The translations under genes were made by a program, and so were the position numbers. This document shows positions 6,593-14,289 of a stretch of DNA of 18,258 nt, one piece after another. The stretch comes from Alphaproteobacteria bacterium (GTDB lineage: Bacteria > Pseudomonadota > Alphaproteobacteria > UBA2136 > UBA6156). Within the stretch, counting starts at the first letter, position 1, and every line of letters begins with the position of its first letter. Below the pieces are notes generated by a model. That model was given only the letters and a program-made list of their open reading frames with translations, ran no database searches and was not told the DNA's origin. Where the stretch lies: the NCBI GenBank assembly GCA_020249005.1, contig JADCGN010000118.1, positions 1 to 18,258 on the forward strand, given 5' to 3'.

Positions 6593-7933
6593 ATGCCGCT
6601 CGACCTCCCGCCCCAATTCAAACAGCAAGTGGAAGAAAAGATTCCGCAGCTGCGCCGCCAGGTGGCCACGCAGTGGGGCGCGCTGCAACAATTCCTGGAT
6701 CCCCTCTGGCGGGAATTTGGCCCGCAGATTATGGGCTGGGTGGCGCAAGCCAAAAAATCCTTGCAACGGGCCCCCCAAGTGGGCGATGGGCCCCGGCTGG
6801 GCGAACAATTCCGCCACCTGCTGGTGGTGGGGTTGAACAAATCGGAGTTGCTGCTGCAGGGCGAGACCACGCCGGTGTGGAACGACACCTGGGTGGAAAT
6901 GTTGGACGACACCATGAAGAAGCATTTGGGTTTGGTGTTCTTTGCCCCGCGCGGGCTGGATGGCCAGCCGGTACCGCCGCTGCCTTTTTTGCTGGGGGAA
7001 GAGGAAGGTGCCCCCACGCCGGCAGCCGCAGCAAGCGTGTTGCAAGGGGTGGCGTTGCTCGATTTTTGCCGGATGCCACCCGCCGCGCCTAACACCGTAA
7101 ACATGCTGGTGGCCGCCGATTGCCTGTTCCATTGGGACAGCAAGGATAACTACGTGCTGCCGATCAACAGCAACAGCTGGAACCGCGATGTGGAGCAGGT
7201 GCTGCGCGGCTACCCACGCACCACCCGGGCCCATGTGTTCACCAACTGGGATACCAGCCTGCTGCCCCAAAGCGAGCGCATTACGGCCCATAGCCTGCGG
7301 GCTCTGCCTTTGGCCCGCGGCACCTGGTTGAACGAACCCACGCTGCAGGAGCGTTATGGCAACCATATGCTGCTGGCTGGGTTGGTGGTGGCGGTGCTGA
7401 TGGGGATTGGCCTCTGGTGGCAAGGGCGCAGCCTGCAGAACGTGACCGACCAGTTGGATATGGTGCAACAGCAGATCCCGCGCGGCGGGCAGTTCAGCGA
7501 TTTGGAACGGGCAGTGACCGAACAGGAAAAAATGTTCGCGCGGCGTCCGCTGTTTGCCTTGGCAGTGAAGGATGCCAACCGCGCGGTGCAGCAAAGCGGC
7601 TTGCAAATTGCCCAGATGGAATTGAAAGTGCCCGACGCCAATGCGGTGCCCGACAGCTACCTGCTGACGCTGACGATGCCGGACAACGCCTACAACGGCT
7701 GGCTGCAGCAAGAACCGGCGGCGCGGGGTTTCATCCTCAACTCCGCGTTGCTGCATGCGGTGCGTAAACCGCCCAGCACCACCGGCTTTAAGCTGGAAGG
7801 CCTGGTGATGTTGGCGCCATGGCTACGCGAATATAACCGCCTGAAACCCCAGTTGCCGAGCAGCTTGGCCCCAACGTTGGAAGTTTCCGCCACGCAGAAC
7901 CTGGGCACGATGGCCACCGGAGGTCAGCCATGA
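6593..7933 (+). CDS. Bitopic filament assembly protein, PilM/PilN or GspL/BfpC-like architecture
   Basis: The 446-residue product begins 4 bases after the platform stop with AAGGG as RBS. It has a large cytoplasmic part (1-255), one TM (about 258-276), a short coiled coil (280-315) and a periplasmic alpha/beta domain (about 320-412). Type IVb systems such as BfpC/TcpD, and GspL in type II secretion, fuse a PilM-like cytoplasmic domain to a PilN-like periplasmic one in the same way. The sequence is not close enough for me to be sure of homology. Position, topology and the following PilO-like gene support the role. It would recruit the ATPase to the membrane. Confidence 0.6.
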   Translation: MPLDLPPQFKQQVEEKIPQLRRQVATQWGALQQFLDPLWREFGPQIMGWVAQAKKSLQRAPQVGDGPRLGEQFRHLLVVGLNKSELLLQGETTPVWNDTWVEMLDDTMKKHLGLVFFAPRGLDGQPVPPLPFLLGEEEGAPTPAAAASVLQGVALLDFCRMPPAAPNTVNMLVAADCLFHWDSKDNYVLPINSNSWNRDVEQVLRGYPRTTRAHVFTNWDTSLLPQSERITAHSLRALPLARGTWLNEPTLQERYGNHMLLAGLVVAVLMGIGLWWQGRSLQNVTDQLDMVQQQIPRGGQFSDLERAVTEQEKMFARRPLFALAVKDANRAVQQSGLQIAQMELKVPDANAVPDSYLLTLTMPDNAYNGWLQQEPAARGFILNSALLHAVRKPPSTTGFKLEGLVMLAPWLREYNRLKPQLPSSLAPTLEVSATQNLGTMATGGQP

Positions 7934-8427
7934 TTCGGTTTACGATTGGCGTATCCATCCTGATTTTCAGCCTGCTGTACGGCGCGTACCAATACACCAG
8001 CAACAGCAGTGCGCAGGCCGAGCGTGAGGCTGCCCTGGCCGAGGCGTTGGACAAGCGTGATGAGGGGAAGGATTTGCAGCAGCGGATCCGCGAAATCCGC
8101 CGCATCAGTATTGTGAACGGTGATGCGCAAAAATTTAACCTGGAGCGCGTGCTGGAAATCAGTGCGCCCCGGCTGGAATGGCGCTTTCAAGGCCAGCCGC
8201 TAGTGCGGGGCAACCGGGCGTTGTTCCGCTATACCTTCCGCATCAGCGGGCCCAGCACGGCGGCCGAGGCCAGTGCCTTGCTGCAGCGGATGAATGCCTT
8301 GCCCGGCTTCGTGCCTACCCGCTATTGCCTGAACTGCAGCCAGCCGCCGCGCGGCACCGACCCGGGCTTACGGATGGTGCTGATTGAAGGGTTTCTCTAT
8401 GCCTATGACCCGGGGACGTTGTTCTAA
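7930..8427 (+). CDS. PilO/GspM-like inner-membrane alignment protein
   Basis: The 165-residue product has an N-terminal TM (4-20), a coiled coil (about 30-58) and a small periplasmic alpha/beta domain with VRGNRALFRYTFRISG near 92-107. This is the layout of PilO and GspM, which pair with the PilN-type protein to bridge the inner-membrane platform to the outer-membrane part. ATG overlaps the upstream TGA (ATGA), so translation is probably coupled. A CLNC pair lies near residue 134. Assignment rests on topology and order more than on residue identity. Confidence 0.6.
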   Translation: MIRFTIGVSILIFSLLYGAYQYTSNSSAQAEREAALAEALDKRDEGKDLQQRIREIRRISIVNGDAQKFNLERVLEISAPRLEWRFQGQPLVRGNRALFRYTFRISGPSTAAEASALLQRMNALPGFVPTRYCLNCSQPPRGTDPGLRMVLIEGFLYAYDPGTLF

Positions 8428-9257
8428 TGCGTAAGTTGGCGGCCTTCCTGAGTGTGTTGCTGATGCTCGCGGTGCCAGCCGTGGCGCAGACCGTGTTGAA
8501 ACTGGAGTGGCCGCGCACTTTCACCGGCCAGCCCGACTTTGCCTTTACCCGCGATGAAGCCTTGGCCGAGGCCCGCGCCCGTGCTGCCCGCAATGGTGAG
8601 CCAACGCCTCAGCTGCCCACCTTGCTGACACTGAGCGCCGATGACAGCGTACCGGACCCTTTGCGGCTGCAGACCAACGGTCCGGTCACCGACGGCACAC
8701 TGCGACTGACCGAGGACGAAACAACGGTGAGCATGACGGTGCTGCTGGGTGCGGCCAACGCGCTGCCGGTGTATGCCAGCCCCACGGTGCCCGACCTGAG
8801 CGAATTCCGCGCCACGCTGGCCGGCGTGATTTCCGCCACCCTGGCCAACTGGCAACCCGACCCTGCCCGCTACGATTTGGGCAACGTGGTGAATACCCTT
8901 ACGTTGCAAGCGATTGTGACCTCACCCGACCGTTATGCCGTGATTAATGGCGGGCGCTACGGCGAAGGCAGCAGCTTCCTGATGCGTGTGCCGTTGGCGG
9001 TGCCGGATAGTGAGGTGATTCGGGCGGTGGGGGCCGAAATGCCTGCTGTAGGAACCTTTGATGACGCCAGCCAAGCCGCCTACACCGCGGCCTACGAGGA
9101 AACTCTGGCGGACTATGCGGCGGCGCGCAACGCCAATCCGTTGCTGGGGCAGCAAGCGTTGAACCTGCCGGTGGTGGTGAAGGAGATTCAAACCCGCAAG
9201 GTGGTGGTGGAGGTGGCGGGGCGCCCCTACGACCTAACCATGCGGTACCGGTATTAA
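8427..9257 (+). CDS. Periplasmic PilP/GspB-like protein with signal peptide
   Basis: A clear signal peptide ends in AVA near residue 20, so the 276-residue product is exported. The C-terminal half carries INGGRYGEG (173-181). After an insertion it continues with KEIQTRKVVVEVAGRPYDL (252-270). This pattern, an ING.ry.eG block followed by V..I....VvL...G..y.L, is typical of the small beta domain of PilP, GspB and GspC that contacts the secretin. The roughly 60-residue insertion between the two blocks is unusual. Its start overlaps the previous stop (TAATG). I infer that it links the alignment complex to an outer-membrane secretin encoded elsewhere. Confidence 0.55.
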   Translation: MRKLAAFLSVLLMLAVPAVAQTVLKLEWPRTFTGQPDFAFTRDEALAEARARAARNGEPTPQLPTLLTLSADDSVPDPLRLQTNGPVTDGTLRLTEDETTVSMTVLLGAANALPVYASPTVPDLSEFRATLAGVISATLANWQPDPARYDLGNVVNTLTLQAIVTSPDRYAVINGGRYGEGSSFLMRVPLAVPDSEVIRAVGAEMPAVGTFDDASQAAYTAAYEETLADYAAARNANPLLGQQALNLPVVVKEIQTRKVVVEVAGRPYDLTMRYRY

Positions 9258-9278
9258 GGGCCAGGCGGTGGCACGCGC

Positions 9279-9983
9279 ATGAGCCCCTTCATGACCGGGT
9301 TGCTGCTGGGAATGACAGTGTTCAGCGCGCTTTCCTTGCAGTGGGCCAAGGCGGAACTGGCCGAATTGCAAGCCCGTAAGGCCCAACAAGACCGCGCCCA
9401 AGCCCAAGAGCTGGCCAATGCGCTGGAGTTTGCGGTGCTGACCGAAGATGCCAGCGGCTATTCCGACGATTACGCCCTGCAGCGGGCGCGCGCCTTCGCC
9501 AATGTGGGCAGCCAAACCCGCGGGGGCAATACGGTGTTGGCCACCACCCGCGCCGATGAACCGGATGAGACTGCCCCGGGGGTGTTTGGGGTCGGCAAGA
9601 CGCAAGTGGCGCTCACCGCCGGCGATGACCGCTTTGCCCGGGCGGCGGCGGGCCGGGTGGAAAGTGCGGCAGCCTTACAGCAGCAGGTGGGGCAAGGTGG
9701 GCCCACGGTGTTGGCCAATCTGCAGGCCGTGCGCGAACGCCAGGTGCTGACCAGCACCAAGCGGATGGATGCCTTGGCCGAACAGGTGTTTGCCTATTAT
9801 GCGGCCACCATGCGCTTCCCCGATGAGGCCGCCTTTGCCACGCTGCAAGGACGGTTAAATTTGCGTGACGCATGGGGGCAGCGGTTTGGCTACAGCGTTA
9901 CTCCCGATGGCCAAAGCGCCACGCTAAGCTTCACGACCCCCTGGGATTACACGCGTGAATTGCCGTTAAGCTTGAAGAACTAA
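9279..9983 (+). CDS. Pilin-like (pseudopilin-like) membrane-anchored protein
   Basis: The 234-residue product has a hydrophobic segment near 5-22 followed by a long charged helix (about 24-55). This is the alpha-1 layout of type IV pilins. LRDAWGQRFGYSV (195-207) resembles the LrDPWGnpY.Y motif of major pseudopilins such as GspG. No prepilin cleavage site with Glu at +5 is present. Gly11-Met12 is the only glycine-hydrophobic junction, and it falls inside the hydrophobic stretch. It could be a minor pseudopilin or an uncleaved anchor protein. The RBS is weak (AGG about 13 bases upstream). Confidence 0.5.
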   Translation: MSPFMTGLLLGMTVFSALSLQWAKAELAELQARKAQQDRAQAQELANALEFAVLTEDASGYSDDYALQRARAFANVGSQTRGGNTVLATTRADEPDETAPGVFGVGKTQVALTAGDDRFARAAAGRVESAAALQQQVGQGGPTVLANLQAVRERQVLTSTKRMDALAEQVFAYYAATMRFPDEAAFATLQGRLNLRDAWGQRFGYSVTPDGQSATLSFTTPWDYTRELPLSLKN

Positions 9984-9986
9984 CCG

Positions 9987-10931
9987 ATGCTGCGCCATAC
10001 TCAGCTTATGAAGCCTATCTTCACTCACCGACGGGCCCATGCCGGCCAACGTGGGGCCATGTTTGGGATGGATGCCCGCGTGGCGCTGATCATCATGGCG
10101 ATTCTGGCGGGAGTGGGCGGCTGGCAGATGATGAGCCGCTTGGAAAGCCAAAAGACCGACTTGGCCGAAGCCCAAGCGACGGCGATTCGCGAAGGCTTGG
10201 CGAAGTACTACAACACGGTGGGGATCAATCGCCTGCCCGAAAGTCTGGAAGAACTCTTTCGGGAAAGCATTCTCACCGACCCCAGCCTGCGTAAAGACCC
10301 TTGGGGCAACGGCTGGGAATACTACCATCTGGCCGTGTCGGTGCGGGTGGAGGATACGCCGCTGACCATGCAGCTGGCCGTGGTTTTCTCGCGCGGCAAA
10401 AATGCGGTGGATGACACCGGTGGCTTCAACAGTGCCGAGGAGTTTGCCGCCTGGGAACTGCAAAAGGATGACCTGGGTGTGAAGTTTACCAGCCGGGATA
10501 TCGACCTCAACCGGTTGGTGACGTATCAAGACCAAGCAGCGCAAATTATCGACCGGCTGGAAAATGCCGAAACCGTAGGCTACCTGGAAGCCCAAACGGC
10601 CTGCAACGGTGCGGATAAGCCCGCGTGGTGCACGGGTGAAAACGGCAAGAGTTGGCAGCAGTTCAATTTTTACCCCCGCACCGATGCCGACGACACCGCC
10701 GGCGTGGTTTACTACCAGGAACAGGTGCTGCAAAAGCCCAACTATTCCAGCGGCAATTTGGAAGATATGCAGCGCTTGGTGACGGACTTAGGCCTGCCCG
10801 CCGTGTTGGCGCAAGACCCGTGGGGCCGGGTGCTACAACTCAACACCAACATTACCGGCCGGACCGAGCCGCCCTTCACCGCCAGCCTATGCTTCAGCAA
10901 CGGCGAAAACTGCCTGACCAAGCGCGAGTAG
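9987..10931 (+). CDS. Pilin-like protein with two DPWG motifs
   Basis: The 314-residue product has a basic leader. The sequence MFG|MDARVALIIMAILAG then follows, with a candidate prepilin cleavage after Gly27 and a hydrophobic helix at 32-44 running into a charged helix. The usual Glu at +5 is replaced by Val. DPWG occurs at 104-107 (DPWGNGWEYY, very like GspG-type pilins) and again at 277-280. Four cysteines (206, 215, 302, 309) suggest two disulfides in the exported domain. The second DPWG may mark a duplicated pilin-like domain. It lies 5 bases upstream of the prepilin peptidase, which is its likely processing enzyme. Confidence 0.65.
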   Translation: MLRHTQLMKPIFTHRRAHAGQRGAMFGMDARVALIIMAILAGVGGWQMMSRLESQKTDLAEAQATAIREGLAKYYNTVGINRLPESLEELFRESILTDPSLRKDPWGNGWEYYHLAVSVRVEDTPLTMQLAVVFSRGKNAVDDTGGFNSAEEFAAWELQKDDLGVKFTSRDIDLNRLVTYQDQAAQIIDRLENAETVGYLEAQTACNGADKPAWCTGENGKSWQQFNFYPRTDADDTAGVVYYQEQVLQKPNYSSGNLEDMQRLVTDLGLPAVLAQDPWGRVLQLNTNITGRTEPPFTASLCFSNGENCLTKRE

Positions 10932-10936
10932 CGCCG

Positions 10937-11518
10937 ATGTCGTCGCGCCCTTTTCTTACCCCGTGGGAACAGGCCACGGGTGTGGCCGAAGCCGCGTTGC
11001 CTGGGCTCTTGCCGGCGCGTCATACCCGCCGCCTGACCTGGGCGTTGGCGTTGGTGCTGGCGGTACTGCTCTGGCCCGCGTGGGGCATGGCTGGCGTGGT
11101 AATGGCCCTGGTGTTTGCCCGGCTGATGGCGTTGGATCTCACCATCTACACCTTGCCCAATATCTACACCATCCCGCTGCTGGCAGTGGGGTTGCTGGTG
11201 GCGTTGGGCGACCACCTGCTGGCCACGCTGCTGGTATGGTTGGCCTTATGGCTGGTGGGAGCGGCCGGGCGCCGCTGGCCGCGGCAAGGGCTGGTGTTAG
11301 GGGAAGGGGATTTGAAGTTGTTGGCCGCCTTGGTAGCCTGTTTGGGCCCGTTACCGGCGCTGGCGGCGCTGGCCGTGGGCTGCTTGCTGTGGTTGCCGGC
11401 GGCCTGGTTGGCACCCAGCCGGCCGTTACCCTTGGGCGTGCCGTTGTTGCTGGGGTGGGCGGTGGCGTTGGCCTACCCGGCCTTGCCGAGCGTGCTGTTT
11501 TCCCCCATAACGCTTTAG
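10937..11518 (+). CDS. Prepilin peptidase, A24 family, without N-methylase domain
   Basis: This integral-membrane aspartyl protease removes the leader peptide of type IV prepilins. The 193-residue product has five or six TM helices. The catalytic aspartates are recognisable: D67 in ALDLTIYTLPN (the D......PN motif) and D125 in GEGDLK (the GxGDxK motif). The N-terminal cysteine-containing methyltransferase domain of long PilD/GspO enzymes is missing, as in TadV/CpaA and R64 PilU. The methylation step may therefore be absent or done elsewhere. ATG 10937 was chosen because it follows the pilin stop by 5 bases; an upstream extension would lie inside the pilin gene. Confidence 0.9.
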   Translation: MSSRPFLTPWEQATGVAEAALPGLLPARHTRRLTWALALVLAVLLWPAWGMAGVVMALVFARLMALDLTIYTLPNIYTIPLLAVGLLVALGDHLLATLLVWLALWLVGAAGRRWPRQGLVLGEGDLKLLAALVACLGPLPALAALAVGCLLWLPAAWLAPSRPLPLGVPLLLGWAVALAYPALPSVLFSPITL

Positions 11519-11520
11519 AT

Positions 11521-12060
11521 ATGCACCCGTGTTGTTGGCCCGATTGTACGGCGGAAGGCACCTTTCCGGCGCCGAAAAACCCGCGCGACCTGTCGCTGCG
11601 GCAGTATTTTTGCGCCCAGCACATCAAGGAGTTCAATAAACGCTGGAACGGCCTCGAGGGCTTTACCGAAGGGGAAATCTATACGCTGCAGGAACCGACC
11701 GCCAGCTGGCAGCGCCCGCGCTGGGATGATGGCCTGAAGGGCCGCAGCACCCAACAGAGCTTTCAGTCGGCGAATGACCTTTACGGCTTCTTCAACAGCC
11801 GTTTGGCGCGGGAACTGAACGGCGAAAGCCCACGCATGCACCGCAAGCTGCCCGCCGACGTGCAGGCCGCCTGCCGGATTTTTAGTATCGAACAACCCCT
11901 GACCGAAAGCCAGCTGAAGCCGCGTTACTTAAGCTTGGCCAAGCAATACCACCCCGACGTGAACAAGGCGGCCGACGCCGCCGAAATGACCAAACGGATC
12001 AACGTGGCGTATAAAATCCTGCTCGACTACGCCGCGCGCCACGGCGTGGGGTCAGTCTAA
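11521..12060 (+). CDS. J-domain (DnaJ-class) protein with N-terminal Cys cluster
   Basis: The 179-residue product has a C-terminal J domain (about 118-172) with the HPD motif at 144-146 in LAKQYHPDVNK, which stimulates DnaK ATPase. The N-terminus has Cys4, Cys5, Cys9, Cys31 and His34 in the pattern C-x3/4-C ... C-x2-H, possibly a zinc site. This N-terminal pattern with a C-terminal J domain is common in alphaproteobacterial small J proteins. ATG follows the peptidase stop by 2 bases, so it is probably co-transcribed with the filament operon. The family also occurs without pili, so a filament role is not implied. Confidence 0.9.
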   Translation: MHPCCWPDCTAEGTFPAPKNPRDLSLRQYFCAQHIKEFNKRWNGLEGFTEGEIYTLQEPTASWQRPRWDDGLKGRSTQQSFQSANDLYGFFNSRLARELNGESPRMHRKLPADVQAACRIFSIEQPLTESQLKPRYLSLAKQYHPDVNKAADAAEMTKRINVAYKILLDYAARHGVGSV

Positions 12061-12084
12061 CAACTGCCGTATCAAAATGCCAAC

Positions 12085-12108
12085 GGGCGGGAGATTGCTC
12101 TCCCGCCC
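12085..12108. terminator. Convergent hairpin, probable bidirectional terminator
   Basis: A perfect 10-bp stem, GGGCGGGAGA (12085-12094) with TCTCCCGCCC (12099-12108), has a 4-nt loop. It lies between the stop codons of two converging genes. The plus strand has no T-run after it. On the minus strand a short TTTTG comes 6 bases later. The location supports a termination role. Confidence 0.6.
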
Positions 12109-12122
12109 GCGGCGTTCGTGGT

Positions 12123-13028
12123 TCAGGGGTTGGCCGGCTGCGGCTGCCCCTGGTTCGGGTTCGGCCGCGGGCCCTGGTGGGGCTGCTGCCGCTGCTGCTG
12201 GTTGAGGCCGCCGATGGCTGCTTGGGTCAGGGAAGTCAATCGCGTGACCTCCTTTTCCAGCGCCTCGGCTTTGGCGGTTGCCTCGGCAAGCTTGGCCGAA
12301 TTTCCCGCTTTGCTGGCCTTGACAAGGTCGCGCATGATATTGAGGACTTCCGCCTCCTTGGCCATTTGCGCGGCGAGTGTGGCCTGGAGGTCGGCGATCG
12401 TCGTGCGGCTGTTCGCCATGGCGGTTTCGTAATCCTTCAGGTTCTCGCGCAAATTCTGCGAGGTTGCCTTCAGGTGCTCATTTTCGCTGCGTAGCGTGCC
12501 CTGCACATGTGCGGAACCCTGCACATGTGCGAACATCGCACCACGTGCGCCTTCTGCCGTGGTCGGCAAGCCAGCGAAGCTGGCGAAGGTGGCGTCCAGC
12601 AGCCCGAGTGCCTTGGTTTCGGCCTTGCCGTTGGCGATCCCCTCCATAGTCATGCGGATGGTTTCGTCAATGGTGGCTGGTACCGAGCTCCATCCCAGCA
12701 ACACCTTGTTCAGGTTGCTGAGTGTGGTCACCTTGCCCTTCAGGGCGGCCAATTCGGCGACAGCCGGGTGGTCGACCGGGGCCGTCACCGGCTTGGCCGA
12801 GCGGTTCAGCGCGTAAATCGCGCCGATGGTCGCCCCGATGGCCACAATCGGCCAGCTGGTGAAGAACCAGCCCCAGAAAAGTCCGCTGCTGGTGATTTCA
12901 CTCAGAAAGCCGCTGAGGAAGGTGAAGGGGTCGGTGCTGAGACGCCCGCCATTGTAGACGTGGAAGGCGATGAGGGTGACCCCCACGACGCCCAGTGCGG
13001 CGGCGATGGCAATGTTCTTGCGGTTCAT
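12123..13028 (-). CDS. Two-TM coiled-coil membrane protein, function unknown
   Basis: I do not recognise this 301-residue protein. It has a TM near 5-23, a short loop, and a second hydrophobic segment at 49-74 (rich in W and F). A mostly helical cytoplasmic-type region follows, with a heptad-like coiled coil near 180-272. The tail (275-301) is rich in Gln, Pro and Asn. Residues 168-177 contain a short duplication, AHVQGSAHVQG, encoded by two tandem 18-bp DNA units at 12499-12534. Translation starts at ATG 13028 with AGGAG 7 bases upstream, the clearest RBS in the window. By eye it prefers TTC, ATC and CTC more than its neighbours do, a weak hint of separate origin. The longer open frame upstream is a shadow of prfA. 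Confidence 0.75.
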   Translation of the reverse strand: MNRKNIAIAAALGVVGVTLIAFHVYNGGRLSTDPFTFLSGFLSEITSSGLFWGWFFTSWPIVAIGATIGAIYALNRSAKPVTAPVDHPAVAELAALKGKVTTLSNLNKVLLGWSSVPATIDETIRMTMEGIANGKAETKALGLLDATFASFAGLPTTAEGARGAMFAHVQGSAHVQGTLRSENEHLKATSQNLRENLKDYETAMANSRTTIADLQATLAAQMAKEAEVLNIMRDLVKASKAGNSAKLAEATAKAEALEKEVTRLTSLTQAAIGGLNQQQRQQPHQGPRPNPNQGQPQPANP

Positions 13029-13063
13029 GGCATAACTCCTTTTGAAGCCATGGTGGAAGGAAA

Positions 13064-13080
13064 TCCGGGGAAGCCCCGGA
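13064..13080. promoter_or_regulatory. Hairpin in the leader between the unknown protein and prfA
   Basis: TCCGGGG (13064-13070) pairs perfectly with CCCCGGA (13074-13080) around AAG. On the minus strand it is followed by TTTCCTTCC and lies about 35 bases upstream of the ATG at 13028. It could be a 5'-leader structure or attenuator for that gene. No clear promoter is visible in 13029-13173 for either direction. Confidence 0.35.
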
Positions 13081-13154
13081 CGAAAAGTGTTGATCGGGCA
13101 TTGCTGCCGTTCTCCTTGGTGTGGGGCGTTCAAGCCCTTGCCGCAAGGGGGGAA

Positions 13155-13173
13155 AGCGGGTAGAGAACCCGCT
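13155..13173 (+). promoter_or_regulatory. Hairpin directly abutting the prfA start codon
   Basis: AGCGGGT (13155-13161) and ACCCGCT (13167-13173) form a 7-bp stem whose last base touches the ATG at 13174. The only purine-rich RBS candidate, AGAGA, lies in the loop. The structure could expose or hide the ribosome binding site. Confidence 0.4.
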
Positions 13174-14277
13174 ATGACCGATTCTGTGACCCTGCAAGCC
13201 CAAGGCCAGCGCCTGGTGGCGCGTTTTGCCGAGGTGGAACAAGCGCTGCAAAGCCCTGATATTGCGAATGATATTGGCAAAATGACGGCCTTGAACCGCG
13301 AATATGCCGAATTGCGCGAGGTGGTGGCCGATTTTAACAAATATTTTAAGATGTTGGCCGATAAAGAGGGCGCCGCCCAGCTGCTGAAGGATGCGGGGAG
13401 CGACCCGGAACTGAAGGCCATGGCGCAGGCCGAGTACGATGCGTTGTTGGCCGACATTCCCCCGTTTGAAGCAACCTTGAAAAAGCACCTGCTGCCCAAG
13501 GATGAAGACGATGGCCGCAACGTGATGCTGGAAATCCGCGCCGGCACCGGGGGCGATGAGGCGGGGATCTTTGCCGGTGATTTGTTTAAAATGTACAGCA
13601 ACTTGGCCGCTGTGCAGGGGTGGAAGGTGGAAGTGCAGGATGCCGCCGAAGCCAGCATGGGCGGGTTTAAGGAAATCATCGCCCGGGTGATTGGGCCCAA
13701 CGTGTTCCGGGCGCTCAAGTTTGAAGGGGGGGTGCACCGCGTGCAGCGGGTGCCCGCCACCGAAACCCAAGGCCGGGTGCACACCAGCGCGGCCACCGTG
13801 GCGGTGCTGCCGGAAGCCGAAGAGGTGGACGTGAAGATTGAGGATAAAGACCTCCGCATCGATGTGTTCCGCAGCAGCGGCCCCGGCGGGCAGAGCGTGA
13901 ACACCACCGACAGCGCGGTGCGCATCACCCATTTGCCCACCGGCTTGGCGGTGGCGTGCCAGGATGAAAAAAGCCAGCTGAAAAATAAAGACAAGGCCAT
14001 GAAGATTCTGCGCAGCCGCCTGCTGGCGATGAAGCGCGACGAAGCCGCCGCCGCGATGGGCGCCGCGCGCAAGAGCATGGTGGGGAGTGGTGACCGCAGC
14101 GAGAAAATCCGCACCTACAATTACCCGCAAAACCGCGTGACCGACCACCGGATTGAACTGACCGTGCACAACCTGCCCGACGTGATGGCGGGTGGCAAAA
14201 ACCTGCTGGAGCTGCTGGACGCGTTGCAACGGGCCGATGAGGCGGAACGGCTAGCCTCGTTGGGCGAGACGGCTTAA
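13174..14277 (+). CDS. prfA: Peptide chain release factor 1
   Basis: RF1 recognises UAA and UAG stop codons and triggers peptide release. The 367-residue product carries PAT at 194-196 (the PxT codon-recognition tripeptide of RF1) and GGQ at 238-240 inside SSGPGGQSVNTTDSAVR. It has the family signature blocks GTGGDEAGIFAGDLF near 125-138 and GVHRVQRVPATE near 186-197. Length is normal, slightly above 360. The ATG at 13174 is chosen because homology begins here; the open frame back to 13042 is unlike RF1. prmC follows 12 bases downstream, the classic prfA-prmC pair. Confidence 0.97.
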   Translation: MTDSVTLQAQGQRLVARFAEVEQALQSPDIANDIGKMTALNREYAELREVVADFNKYFKMLADKEGAAQLLKDAGSDPELKAMAQAEYDALLADIPPFEATLKKHLLPKDEDDGRNVMLEIRAGTGGDEAGIFAGDLFKMYSNLAAVQGWKVEVQDAAEASMGGFKEIIARVIGPNVFRALKFEGGVHRVQRVPATETQGRVHTSAATVAVLPEAEEVDVKIEDKDLRIDVFRSSGPGGQSVNTTDSAVRITHLPTGLAVACQDEKSQLKNKDKAMKILRSRLLAMKRDEAAAAMGAARKSMVGSGDRSEKIRTYNYPQNRVTDHRIELTVHNLPDVMAGGKNLLELLDALQRADEAERLASLGETA

Positions 14278-14289
14278 ACGGCGGCCGCC

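Noticed and set aside
6563..7756. 397-codon minus-strand frame opposite the PilM/N-like gene
   Set aside because: It is His/Gln/Arg-rich shadow translation with no RBS, and the opposite strand fits the operon with overlapping starts and stops.
13029..14114. Minus-strand extension of the unknown coiled-coil protein to about 663 residues
   Set aside because: The extension is antisense to prfA, Ser/Ala-rich and without motifs. A strong AGGAG sits just before the ATG at 13028.
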